In this document: positions 1 through 6,869 of the stretch, piece by piece
Numbering within the stretch: position 1 is the first letter of the stretch
Layout of the letters: each line of letters begins with the position of its first letter
Assembly: GCA_028288385.1 (NCBI GenBank)
Contig: JAQBNX010000398.1
Span: 1-10,973, forward strand
Length of the DNA: 10,973 bases
Direction: 5' to 3'
Source of the DNA: Spirosoma sp.
GTDB lineage: Bacteria; Bacteroidota; Bacteroidia; Cytophagales; Spirosomataceae
Program-made: the position numbers and the translations under genes
Notes under the pieces: model-generated
What the model was told of the DNA's origin: nothing
The model's input: only the letters and a program-made list of their open reading frames with translations
Database searches by the model: none

Positions 1-2507
1 TGTCGTCTTTTTTCACGGCTATCGTTGTGTGGGCAGCCTTCAAATGGGAACGCATTGAGGACGAAGCGGCTGCCAACCGCTGGCTGATCTTCATTGCTTA
101 CCTGACGGGCCTCTCCATCGGCGTTCACTTACTGAACCTGGTGACGCTGCCCGCGCTGGCGCTGATCTATTACTTCAAAAAATCTCCCCGGTCAACGTTT
201 TGGGGTGGAGCGACTGCCTTTGGTATTGGTCTGGTAATTCTCGGTATCATTAACTCGGGCATCATTCCGGGGCTGCCGGGTATGGCATTTTTTGTGGAGC
301 GGTTCTTTGTCAATACACTGGGGCTGCCGTTCAACTCGGGCATGACGTTTTTCGTGGTCATATTCCTTGGTGCCGTTACGTATGCCATCATCTGGTCGGC
401 CCGGCATAAACGGCCAATTCTTAACACAGCCTTGCTGGCGCTGGCGTTCGTGCTAATCGGCTATGCGTCGTACATGCAGGTGCTGGTACGAGCCGATTTT
501 AACCCGCCCATCAACGAGAACAAACCAGACGACGCGCTGAACTTCCTGTCTTACTTACGGCGGGAGCAGTATGGCAGTCGGTCTTTACTCTACGGCCCGG
601 TCTTCACAGCCCGCCCAATTGACCAGAAACAAGGGGCGCCAGTTTGGAAAAAAGAAGGCAATAAATACGTCATCTTCGATCACCAGCCTGAATACATCTA
701 CGCCCCCGGCGACGAAATGCTGTTCCCCCGCGTCTACAGCAGCCAGCAGAATCACCCGCAATTATACCGCCAGATGCTGGGCCTCGCCGAAGGGCAGAAA
801 CCCACTATGGGCGATAACCTAAAGTACCTGTTTAGTTATCAGTTGGGCCACATGTGGTGGCGCTACCTGATGTGGAACTTTGCCGGGCGTGAGTCAGACG
901 AGGAAGGCGCGGGCTACCTACTGCCCTGGTCGTCAGATGCCGGCACTCCGGACCTGTTGAAAAACAACAAAGCCCGCGATAACTTTTACATGCTGCCCTT
1001 TATGCTGGGGCTGTTTGGTATCGTATTTCAATATTTCCGCCGTCGGCGCGATTTTCTGATTGTCGGGTTATTGTTCCTATTTACGGGCATTGCCCTCCAG
1101 ATCTTCCTGAACTCACCCCCCTCAGAACCCCGCGAACGTGACTATATCTACGTTGGCTCGTTCTATTTCTTTGCTATCTGGGTAGGTTTAGGCGTTATGG
1201 CCATCGCTGAAGGACTACGTGCCTATTTGAAATCGGACATGACACGTAACGGATTGGTTGTTGGGCTGAGCCTGCTTGTGCCCGTTATGATGGGAGCTAA
1301 AAGCTGGGACAACCACAACCGTAACCACCGCTACCAGTCGGTCGACTTTGCCAAGAATCTGCTTAACTCATGTGCGCCAAATGCCATTCTGTTCACGGGT
1401 GGCGACAACGATACGTTCCCGCTCTGGTATGTACAGGAGGTTGAAGGATTCCGGCGCGATGTGAGGGTTTGTAACCTGAGTCTGCTTGGTACGGAGTGGT
1501 ACATTCAGCAGATGAAGCGCAAGACCTATGAATCCGAAGCCTTGCCGATCTCGCTGGAGTTTGATCAGTTCAACAAGGGTAAAAACGACATCATACCCTT
1601 TTATGAAGTGGCGGGCGTCAAAAATGGCATCGACCTCAAGCAATACATCAACCTGATCAAGACCAGTAATGCGGCCATTCAGGTACCGCTCACCAACGGC
1701 GACATGACGAGTGTTTTGCCATCGTCGGTGTTGTTCCTGCCGATTGATAAAGCGGCCGTCGACAAGGCAAACTTTGTTCCGGCCGACCTTAAACCCTTCA
1801 TGAAGGATACCCTGCAGTGGACCATCGGCAAAAAGGATCTCTACAAGCCCGACCTCATCATGCTCGACATGATCGCTACCAACAACTGGCAGCGGCCTAT
1901 TTATTTTTCGAGTACGCTGGCGAGTGACAATTACCTGAGTCTGAAGAATCACATGCAGTTGGAGGGCTATGCCTATCGGCTAATGCCGGTGGCCGTGCCG
2001 GGGGCTACGGATGGTTTTGTCAACTCGGACATTATGTACACGAACATGACCAAGAAGACATTCTGGCGTGAGTTTGACAACCCGGATGTGTATTATGACG
2101 AGACGTACAAAGGTCCGCCGGTGATATCGGCCCGCATCGCATTCTTCCGGTTAGCCGATCAGTTCATTCGGGAAGGGAAACCTGCCAAAGCAAGGGAAGT
2201 GCTGGATTATTCGCTACGTGTAATTCCTGACAAGAGCATTCCCTATGACCAGATCTCGTCCAACTACGTCCGGTTCTACTTCAGCATTGGAGATACCAAG
2301 AAAGCGCTCCAGATTGCCGACACCATGTCGGCCCGCGCCGACCAGAACCTGACCTATGATAAGAGTGGCAACGGTCGTTTCGGCAGCCCCGACGCCGACT
2401 TATACGTGCTGCAAACCATTGTGGAAGCCTGCAAGGAAGCCAAGCAAACGGCAGCCGCCAGCAAATACGACGCCATCTTCCAGAAGCACATCAATGCATT
2501 TGGTTGA
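1..2507 (+). CDS. DUF2723 (GT117 / protein O-mannosyltransferase-like) membrane protein, 5' partial
   Basis: The frame is open to the left edge (first full codon at 3, reading SSFFTAIVVW), so the GTG at 27 is internal and the true start lies before the window. About 834 residues are present. Numbered from that GTG, the N-terminal part has several membrane segments (about 17-45, 57-78, 100-122, 132-150), then a loop of about 165 residues, then four more segments (about 318-336, 344-362, 372-397, 409-425). The line EPRERDYIYVGSFYF at about 367 and GGDNDTFPLWYVQEVEGFRRD at about 458 are typical of Bacteroidota DUF2723 proteins, now classed with GT117 / protein O-mannosyltransferase-like enzymes. 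The C-terminus (about 695-780) reads like helical, TPR-like repeats. By family knowledge it is an inner-membrane GT-C-type enzyme transferring sugar from a lipid-linked donor; substrate unknown. The catalytic N-terminal loop is outside the window. A strong stem-loop follows the TGA. Confidence 0.88.
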   Translation, partial: SSFFTAIVVWAAFKWERIEDEAAANRWLIFIAYLTGLSIGVHLLNLVTLPALALIYYFKKSPRSTFWGGATAFGIGLVILGIINSGIIPGLPGMAFFVERFFVNTLGLPFNSGMTFFVVIFLGAVTYAIIWSARHKRPILNTALLALAFVLIGYASYMQVLVRADFNPPINENKPDDALNFLSYLRREQYGSRSLLYGPVFTARPIDQKQGAPVWKKEGNKYVIFDHQPEYIYAPGDEMLFPRVYSSQQNHPQLYRQMLGLAEGQKPTMGDNLKYLFSYQLGHMWWRYLMWNFAGRESDEEGAGYLLPWSSDAGTPDLLKNNKARDNFYMLPFMLGLFGIVFQYFRRRRDFLIVGLLFLFTGIALQIFLNSPPSEPRERDYIYVGSFYFFAIWVGLGVMAIAEGLRAYLKSDMTRNGLVVGLSLLVPVMMGAKSWDNHNRNHRYQSVDFAKNLLNSCAPNAILFTGGDNDTFPLWYVQEVEGFRRDVRVCNLSLLGTEWYIQQMKRKTYESEALPISLEFDQFNKGKNDIIPFYEVAGVKNGIDLKQYINLIKTSNAAIQVPLTNGDMTSVLPSSVLFLPIDKAAVDKANFVPADLKPFMKDTLQWTIGKKDLYKPDLIMLDMIATNNWQRPIYFSSTLASDNYLSLKNHMQLEGYAYRLMPVAVPGATDGFVNSDIMYTNMTKKTFWREFDNPDVYYDETYKGPPVISARIAFFRLADQFIREGKPAKAREVLDYSLRVIPDKSIPYDQISSNYVRFYFSIGDTKKALQIADTMSARADQNLTYDKSGNGRFGSPDADLYVLQTIVEACKEAKQTAAASKYDAIFQKHINAFG

Positions 2508-2530
2508 TAGAATATTACCAATTACTATAG

Positions 2531-2565
2531 ACACAAATGAGGGCTTGCTTAGCCCTCATTTGTGT
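2531..2565 (+). terminator. Perfect 15-bp stem-loop after the DUF2723 gene
   Basis: ACACAAATGAGGGCT and AGCCCTCATTTGTGT are exact reverse complements separated by the 5-nt loop TGCTT. The stem begins 23 bases after the TGA. No long T run follows on either strand, but the position between convergent genes (DUF2723 from the left, the 7-TM gene ending at 2697 from the right) fits a transcription terminator that could work both ways. The 131 bases between the hairpin and the minus-strand stop at 2697 are AT-rich and show nothing else. Confidence 0.7.
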
Positions 2566-2696
2566 TCAGTACTTTTCACTGAAGTGCTGTATAACTCATC
2601 ATATATAAAGAGAATATACTTAGAATAGCTCCTACCAATTGCCGACTTCGTAATCATGAAAATTGTAGAATTCACCAATACAGCCTACTGCTCAGG

Positions 2697-3461
2697 TTAA
2701 CCTGCTTGGCCGAAAAAGTACATCAGCGTGACTAATCCCAGCATCAGCATGGACCAGCCTAAGATGCTTTGAGTCGTCGGTACAGGTCCATCTCTTAGCA
2801 CCTTAATGCCAAGAGGTATTAAAGCGATACAAAGGCCAACCGTAGCTAGAACTGATACCACTGAACTTCCTTTCAACACGCCAAGCATTAAAGCTGACAT
2901 TAAACCCAATGCCAACGAACCGAGCAGATTAAGTGTACCTGAGCTATATGCCCCGATAGCTAATATAGTCCAGCCAAACAGGATAGCTGCCGACAGACTA
3001 GCTACAATGTGGAAAGCGCCATAAGAGTCTGCTACGGCCTTAGTTGCCTGTTGTAAGTTTTGAACCCTGACTAATTGAAAGGCTAAATGATTAATGCCAT
3101 AGTGGAAGGTACGGGCAAATAGTCCCAGCATAACCAACGTTCCTCCCCAGAGTGCCCAAGCTGGTTTTGTGCGGCCAATTAACCTAGTGAGTGTTAGTAT
3201 TGCCGGCCATAGGAGGATATTGCCCGCCAAGAAAAAACTGTAGGCAGTCACTAAACGTGTTGGATGCTCGTCAAAAGCTTTGAGCTGTTGGGGAAAGAAG
3301 AAATCAAACTGAACTCGAAGAAGCTCTCCCAACAGGAGTAGGACTGGTCCTATAATCATAGAAGTTCCTCCTATCCAACGACCTGGAAACCAGAAGGTAT
3401 CTGCACCTGGCGAATTAATTTTCATTGGCATTATCAGTTTTTGAATGCCAATTATATGCAA
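2697..3461 (-). CDS. Unrecognised 7-TM membrane protein
   Basis: I do not recognise this family. The 254-residue product is almost entirely hydrophobic, with about seven predicted membrane segments near residues 32-50, 72-92, 100-118, 148-170, 176-198, 200-220 and 232-250. The longest loops are at 50-70 (charged, with FDEHPTR) and 118-147 (with HYGINHLAFQLVR). The start is uncertain: ATG at 3461 gives the longest product, while internal ATGs at 3431 (MPMK) and 3425 have a more A-rich leader (CAAAAACTGATA) and are equally plausible. The gene looks AT-richer in codon use than the flanking DUF2723 and NRPS genes. It is a single gene facing the DUF2723 gene, with 153 bases separating it from the next minus-strand gene, so it is probably transcribed alone. 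A palindromic operator-like site lies just upstream. No catalytic motif is visible. Confidence 0.72.
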   Translation of the reverse strand: MHIIGIQKLIMPMKINSPGADTFWFPGRWIGGTSMIIGPVLLLLGELLRVQFDFFFPQQLKAFDEHPTRLVTAYSFFLAGNILLWPAILTLTRLIGRTKPAWALWGGTLVMLGLFARTFHYGINHLAFQLVRVQNLQQATKAVADSYGAFHIVASLSAAILFGWTILAIGAYSSGTLNLLGSLALGLMSALMLGVLKGSSVVSVLATVGLCIALIPLGIKVLRDGPVPTTQSILGWSMLMLGLVTLMYFFGQAG

Positions 3462-3472
3462 TACAAGGTACT

Positions 3473-3509
3473 ATGTAATATTTATTACATTAACGGTAAT
3501 ATTTATCTG
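3473..3509. promoter_or_regulatory. 18-bp inverted repeat with a degenerate second copy; candidate operator
   Basis: Positions 3473-3490 read ATGTAATA-TT-TATTACAT, a perfect inverted repeat with 8-bp arms. The 11-mer GTAATATTTAT occurs at 3475-3485 and again at 3496-3506, exactly 21 bp apart, or about two helical turns. The second copy keeps the left half-site but its right arm is degraded (TATCTG). The first palindrome ends 11 bases upstream of the ATG at 3461, so a bound repressor would overlap the promoter or start of the 7-TM gene. Size and symmetry fit a dimeric helix-turn-helix regulator such as MarR or TetR types, but no regulator gene is nearby. This is a sequence pattern only. Confidence 0.4.
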
Positions 3510-3614
3510 TTGATGGTGGATTGCCGTTTTGGTAATTCCTACAAATAGTTTTCTATTTCTGAATCGCTGAAAGCCTCATCAGCACGAACAGTTGATCGTG
3601 GTTTCCACGGCAAG

Positions 3615-3899
3615 TCAGTTCCAGCGAGGATTGGTCATGAGCACGATTAGCATGAACAGCCCATAGAGTAGGCTTGGCACCGCCAATAGGGCCAGCAAGA
3701 GCTTAGCCATAAGGGTGTGTTGATGCGTAAACAGCCAATAGCCCCCCACTAAGACAGCAGTCAGGCTGCCTAGTATGGCCAGCCAAAGGAGTATATTGAA
3801 CGAGGAAACCGAACCATCACCCAGGCCGATAAAAAAGAAGTAAACTAACACAAGGGCAACCAATACGTCGATACCCCATAAGACCCAAAATAAAGACAT
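3615..3899 (-). CDS. Small 3-TM membrane protein of unknown function
   Basis: The 94-residue product has three clear hydrophobic segments at about residues 5-27, 35-56 and 64-90, with short polar linkers (GLGDGSVSS and FTHQH), and ends in the polar tail TNPRWN. I have an impression that similar short proteins in Bacteroidota carry the database name 'osmoprotectant transporter permease', but nothing here supports transport: there is no ABC permease loop and no ATPase partner. The ATG at 3899 follows the A-rich leader GTAAAAAC, a normal Bacteroidota start context. It lies 39 bases downstream of the exported-protein gene on the same strand, so the two are probably co-transcribed. Confidence 0.72.
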   Translation of the reverse strand: MSLFWVLWGIDVLVALVLVYFFFIGLGDGSVSSFNILLWLAILGSLTAVLVGGYWLFTHQHTLMAKLLLALLAVPSLLYGLFMLIVLMTNPRWN

Positions 3900-3938
3900 G
3901 TTTTTACGAGTTAGGATTGTTAGTTTATTATTACGGCC

Positions 3939-4517
3939 TTATACCTGACTCAGGTTTAGAATCTCGTTTATTAGCCATCGGTTCGTATCGTGCACCAACC
4001 GAAATTCGTATGTATCGCCCAGCACACACGTTACGGTCGCTTGTTTCTTTACTAGTTTCACCCGCTTGACCTTTAGTGAGTTGAGCGAGGCCAGCTGCTG
4101 ATTTACATCCTGGGTGAGCATCACTAAATCATAGTCAAATCCGGTGGGAGGCCCTTCGGTCTGCGGATTGAGCCGGAAACCCTCCTGACGCTCCTTAAAA
4201 AAAAGACGCCACCCATTCAGGTACGTATCCGTCAGCAGATGACTGCTTTTGAGGTAGGTCAGATAACGCTCACCGTTCTTCAGATTGACCGAGTACGGTT
4301 TTCCAGCCTGCTGGTTTACCAACTTGATTTGATTGGCAAGCTGCATATGATTTTTGTACCAGGTCAGGAAGGCGATTACTGTCAGACGAGCCTGTTCGGT
4401 ATCCAGAACACTGCTGCTGATAACCACCGAACCTGATCGGGCAACGCCCGCAGGCGGGTTTGGCGCCTTTCCCTGCATCAGGACGAACCCTATTAGTAGT
4501 ATCCATAGCGATGTCAT
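3939..4517 (-). CDS. Small exported protein, possibly DUF3828 / NTF2-like
   Basis: The product is 192 residues. Residues 1-15 are hydrophobic after a very short start (MTSLWILLIGFVLMQG) and resemble a signal peptide; there is no lipobox cysteine. The mature part has a helical opening (ARLTVIAFLTWYKNHMQ, about 43-59), a middle with conserved-looking aromatics (SSHLLTDTYLNGWRLFFKE, about 90-108; GFDYDLVMLTQDV, about 126-138), and a terminal strand-rich part ending WLINEILNLSQV. This layout resembles DUF3828, a periplasmic NTF2-like family, but the match is from memory and tentative. No enzymatic residues are evident. It is the first intact gene of a probable operon with the 94-residue membrane protein, which suggests a cell-envelope role. 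Just upstream (stop at 4549) lies a coding remnant on the same strand. Confidence 0.68.
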   Translation of the reverse strand: MTSLWILLIGFVLMQGKAPNPPAGVARSGSVVISSSVLDTEQARLTVIAFLTWYKNHMQLANQIKLVNQQAGKPYSVNLKNGERYLTYLKSSHLLTDTYLNGWRLFFKERQEGFRLNPQTEGPPTGFDYDLVMLTQDVNQQLASLNSLKVKRVKLVKKQATVTCVLGDTYEFRLVHDTNRWLINEILNLSQV

Positions 4518-4548
4518 GTGTTATGTTACCTAAAGAGTTATTTCCAGC

Positions 4549-4766
4549 CTAAAAAGGCAGTTCGGCCAGTTTAATAGGGACAGAAACGGCTTGTGAGCTA
4601 GACCACTTGCGCTTGATTTGCCCATTAAAGGCAGTGTAAATGGCTTGAAGGTCCGTTTCATTTTCCTGACGATGAACAAGACAAGGCACCTGGTAAGGTA
4701 CTATTTACAAACGTGTTGCACCGACAGGGCCAGTTCCTGATACGAAGGTGAGTAGGCAAATCCAGT
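4549..4766 (-). pseudogene. Probable 3' remnant of a frameshifted gene
   Basis: On the minus strand, 4704-4549 encodes 51 residues with a protein-like composition (containing HRQENETDLQAIYTAFNGQ and ending VPIKLAELPF) before a TAG, but it has no start. Immediately upstream, 4766-4704 in a different frame reads TGFAYSPSYQELALSVQHVCK and then stops at TAG (plus-strand 4701-4703). One extra A in the run TGTAAATAG would join the two frames into a continuous peptide of about 72 residues, so a single-base deletion is the simplest explanation. Further upstream, third-frame text (KQRLKLNELLNWIC) may continue the gene after another shift. The family is not recognised. The stop lies 31 bases before the exported-protein ATG on the same strand, so the remnant may once have been the first gene of that operon. 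Confidence 0.4.
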
Positions 4767-4783
4767 TCAGCAACTCGTTAAGC

Positions 4784-4975
4784 TTGAGTCGCTGTTTTGA
4801 GCAGGTCAACCGTAATAAGTTGGTTATGAAGCGTATGCTCGAGGATTAGAGCTTACAGCAGTTAATCTAAACCGATGCCCTCCCCGACTTAAAAATGTTT
4901 AAAGAGGATTCCGGATCTGCTCAGTTCTATACTCAACACAATTTAGGACGGGTTAAGGCTATTCTCGTTGAGTAA
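4784..4975 (+). pseudogene. Coding remnant with two in-frame stops
   Basis: In one plus-strand frame this stretch reads LSRCFEQVNRNKLVMKRMLED, stop (TAG, 4847), SLQQLI, stop (TAA, 4868), TDALPDLKMFKEDSG, then SAQFYTQHNLGRVKAILVE and a final TAA at 4973. The charged amphipathic composition and the fact that the sense continues in the same frame across both stops suggest a gene tail inactivated by nonsense changes. The opposite strand over 4860-4975 is closed in all frames. I cannot assign a family. The left part overlaps or abuts the minus-strand remnant, so at most one strand was coding around 4700-4780. A chance frame is possible at this length. Confidence 0.3.
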
Positions 4976-5104
4976 AAGGTTTGCTTCCTTTGTTTAACGA
5001 GCTAAATAAACCCTTGTTAATTAATAGCTTAGCAGAAATTAGAACTTGATCAAAATCGTCCACGAAAACTCCGAATACTTTCAGGACAAGACAGTCTTAG
5101 GCCT

Positions 5105-5962
5105 TTAGGGTTGTATGCCTGCCCGAATGTAGAGTTTATCCGGATTGCGCACGTACAACAGCCGGACGATTCCGCTTGCATCCCATACCACGTAGGACAT
5201 TGAATCTAACTCACCCGTTGATCGGCGATAAAACAGGGCAGTGGGCATCCCGTTGGCATAAGCCGGCCGGTAGTCATATTCGTTGCGCTGATTTTCTGGA
5301 AGCTGCATAATACCTAACAGAAACCTCATCACTTTGTCAAGACCAAAAAGTGGTTTCAGACCGGCTGCCCGTTTGCCACCCCCGTCACTGAATAATTCGA
5401 TATCCGATTGAAGCAATTGGTGGAGGGCCTGCCGATCCTGATGCTGTAGGGCTAAAACAAACGCTTCGGTCCGCGCGCGTTGGGTAGTCGGCTCCCCACG
5501 CTGAATTTGAGTGCGGCCCAGTTTTTCCCGCGCTCGGTGTAACAACTGACGGCAGTTGTCGAGGGAGAGTCCAGTCAGTTCGGCGATGGCAGGATACTCT
5601 TCCAAAAAGCTTTCCCGCAGGATAAACACGGCCCGTTCAAAGGGGTTCAGCCGTTCCAGCAGAAACAACAGGCCATACTCGATAGTTGGAGACGGATCAG
5701 GATCGAGCGTGATATAGGGTTCAGGTAACCAGGGGCCTGTGTAGCTTTCCCGATGTTGCTTGAGTTCGTTGAGCCGATCGATGCTTCGATTCACCGTCAT
5801 ACGCCCCAAATAGGCCTTTGGCTGCTGGACGTCTTGAACCGACATCCATTTTTCATACACGTCCTGAACAATATCTTCCGCTTCTTCGACCACACCGAGC
5901 ATGTCATAGGCGATATGAAACAGGTATGAATGAAGCTGAAGGATTTCCGTTGTTAGTACCAT
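5105..5962 (-). CDS. ECF41-type RNA polymerase sigma factor with SnoaL-like C-terminal extension
   Basis: The 285-residue product is an extracytoplasmic-function sigma-70 factor. Region 2 spans about residues 7-70 (AYDMLGVVEEAEDIVQDVYE at about 18-37). Region 4 spans about 98-150, with the helix-turn-helix at EYPAIAELTGLSLDNCRQLL. The linker carries the ECF41 hallmark WLPEP (78-82). A C-terminal NTF2/SnoaL-like domain (about 163-285) carries DGGGK (193-197) and NPDKL (273-277), both diagnostic of this family. In characterised ECF41 factors there is no anti-sigma partner; the C-terminal extension itself controls activity. The gene starts 48 bases after the stop of the CMD gene, so the two form one transcription unit. 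In the family such enzyme partners are usually the sigma factor's own target. Length is normal and all diagnostic motifs are intact, so it should be functional. Confidence 0.94.
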   Translation of the reverse strand: MVLTTEILQLHSYLFHIAYDMLGVVEEAEDIVQDVYEKWMSVQDVQQPKAYLGRMTVNRSIDRLNELKQHRESYTGPWLPEPYITLDPDPSPTIEYGLLFLLERLNPFERAVFILRESFLEEYPAIAELTGLSLDNCRQLLHRAREKLGRTQIQRGEPTTQRARTEAFVLALQHQDRQALHQLLQSDIELFSDGGGKRAAGLKPLFGLDKVMRFLLGIMQLPENQRNEYDYRPAYANGMPTALFYRRSTGELDSMSYVVWDASGIVRLLYVRNPDKLYIRAGIQP

Positions 5963-6010
5963 AAGCAGCGAATAGGCAGCCCCATCTTTATAACCGGTCT
6001 TGTCAGTAGT

Positions 6011-6601
6011 TCACCAGGAAGAGACTAAATCTGTCGCCTGTTGATGGCCCTTTTTGCGAGCCACATCGCAGATCATGTCGGAGTGAATATTTAAGCCAAT
6101 ATTACCGATGTTGTAGTAAAATTCGGTCGCTACAATCCAGACAATTTCACAAATCGACCGTTCATCATAGTGTTGGGCGAGCCTGTTGAAGAGTTCCGCT
6201 TCCATTTTGCGGTCATGGGTCAGTCTGGTAACAAAATCGAGGAGTACTTTTTCATTTTGAGCAAACAGTGGGCTGGTTTGGTATTCGGGTAAGGCATCGA
6301 ATTTAGCCTGGTTCATAGCGGCCATAATGGTATGCGCCCGTCCGATATCGATACAGAAAAGGCATACATTAAGTTGGGCTACCCGTTCGCGGATGAGCAT
6401 AACGGTTTCGGCCGGCAGTTGCAGCTTTTTGTCGAGTTGGCCTATTTTACCCGAAAATGACCCGAATGCAACGGGAAGTCGGACGGCCATGACTTTCAAG
6501 GGCGTGATGACTTTACCGAATCGTCGACGGGTAAAGAAATAAAGCACTTTCCAGAGTAAGCTTTTTGGCTTTTCAATGGGCACCAGAAACGGAGTATCCA
6601 T
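6011..6601 (-). CDS. Carboxymuconolactone decarboxylase (CMD/AhpD-like) family protein
   Basis: The 196-residue product has the AhpD/CMD signature NVCLFCIDIGRAH at 78-90: redox-active cysteines C80 and C83 and a histidine at 90. It sits after the helix LPAETVMLIRERVAQL (62-77), where a glutamate usually assists proton relay. The C-terminal half is helical (EVLLDFV-like and EIVWIVATEFYYNIGNIGL segments), as expected for the all-alpha CMD fold. AhpD-like members act as thiol-disulfide reductases in peroxide defence; true CMD decarboxylates 4-carboxymuconolactone. The CxxC here favours the redox type, but the substrate is unknown. CMD genes are one of the three standard partners of ECF41 sigma factors (carboxymuconolactone decarboxylase, oxidoreductase, epimerase), and the sigma gene follows directly. 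An ECF41-like promoter stands just upstream of the ATG. Confidence 0.9.
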   Translation of the reverse strand: MDTPFLVPIEKPKSLLWKVLYFFTRRRFGKVITPLKVMAVRLPVAFGSFSGKIGQLDKKLQLPAETVMLIRERVAQLNVCLFCIDIGRAHTIMAAMNQAKFDALPEYQTSPLFAQNEKVLLDFVTRLTHDRKMEAELFNRLAQHYDERSICEIVWIVATEFYYNIGNIGLNIHSDMICDVARKKGHQQATDLVSSW

Positions 6602-6624
6602 GTCGTTTTAGCGTTTACACCAAG

Positions 6625-6650
6625 GACTGGTTAGCACCCATTTTGTGACA
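6625..6650 (-). promoter_or_regulatory. Candidate ECF41 promoter (TGTCACA ... AGTC) of the CMD-sigma unit
   Basis: Read on the minus strand, TGTCACA (plus 6644-6650) is followed after 15 bases by AGTC (plus 6625-6628). The published ECF41 target promoter is TGTCACA, a spacer of about 16, then CGTC, so the -35 element is exact and the -10 differs by one base and one spacing position. The -10 lies 23 bases upstream of the CMD start codon, leaving a short leader. Family knowledge plus this site supports autoregulation of the operon by its own sigma factor. Confidence 0.65.
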
Positions 6651-6810
6651 ACAATAAGGATTAAAAAATTTAAATTGTGCGATCCGGATTTGCCTTGACG
6701 AACGTAGCAATAGCCCAACCAGACCTCTCCTCTGGCTGCCGTTCAGAAAAAGGTCCGAATAAAATCAGAACAAGACACTCACAAAGACTGGTGAATAATA
6801 TAGCACAGTA

Positions 6811-6850
6811 AGAAAACGTCCAATGCATGATTATGCGTTGGACGTTTTCT
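6811..6850. other. 17-bp hairpin in the divergent sigma/NRPS intergenic region
   Basis: AGAAAACGTCCAATGCA and TGCGTTGGACGTTTTCT form a 17-bp stem with a 6-nt loop (TGATTA) and one imperfection. In plus-strand RNA that position is a U-G wobble, so the stem is unbroken; in minus-strand RNA it is an A-C mismatch. This favours a role in the plus transcript, the leader of the PPTase gene. It ends 19 bases before the ATG at 6870 (or 121 before the alternative start at 6972). There is no T run beyond UUUUCU inside the stem. It could be a leader terminator or attenuator, or a large palindromic protein site. Confidence 0.55.
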
Positions 6851-6869
6851 ACGCTTTGATACTCTAAAT

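Larger units (their letters stand above)
4518..5104. other. 587-base stretch without an intact gene
   Basis: This stretch separates the exported-protein operon from the sigma-factor gene. It is AT-richer than its surroundings and carries stops in every frame. Protein-like reading frames without usable starts, interrupted by stops or shifts, occupy 4549-4766 on the minus strand and 4784-4975 on the plus strand. The last 130 bases (4976-5104) hold no convincing signal. I found no tRNA-like cloverleaf, no array of repeats and no insertion-sequence ends. Confidence 0.5.

Noticed and set aside
1368..1952. 194-codon minus-strand frame
   Set aside because: It lies wholly antisense inside the conserved DUF2723 C-terminal region; its translation has no recognisable fold and simply mirrors that gene's codon bias.
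3943..3955. 13-bp palindrome ACCTGACTCAGGT
   Set aside because: It lies in the last codons of the exported-protein gene and has a one-base centre, so it cannot form a normal hairpin; probably chance.
4444..4457. CCCGC/GCGGG inverted repeat
   Set aside because: Short, GC-rich and inside the exported-protein coding region (Pro/Ala/Gly codons); no tail or context for a regulatory role.
4784..4975. Assignment of the plus-strand remnant to a restriction enzyme subunit
   Set aside because: A loose likeness to HsdR C-terminal text was considered, but the residues do not line up beyond a few positions; left unassigned.
6618..6793. Near-repeat CAAGGACTGGT / CAAAGACTGGT as a possible second ECF41 promoter
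   Set aside because: The second copy (around 6782) has no TGTCACA-like element at the right distance, so only the first is supported as a promoter.
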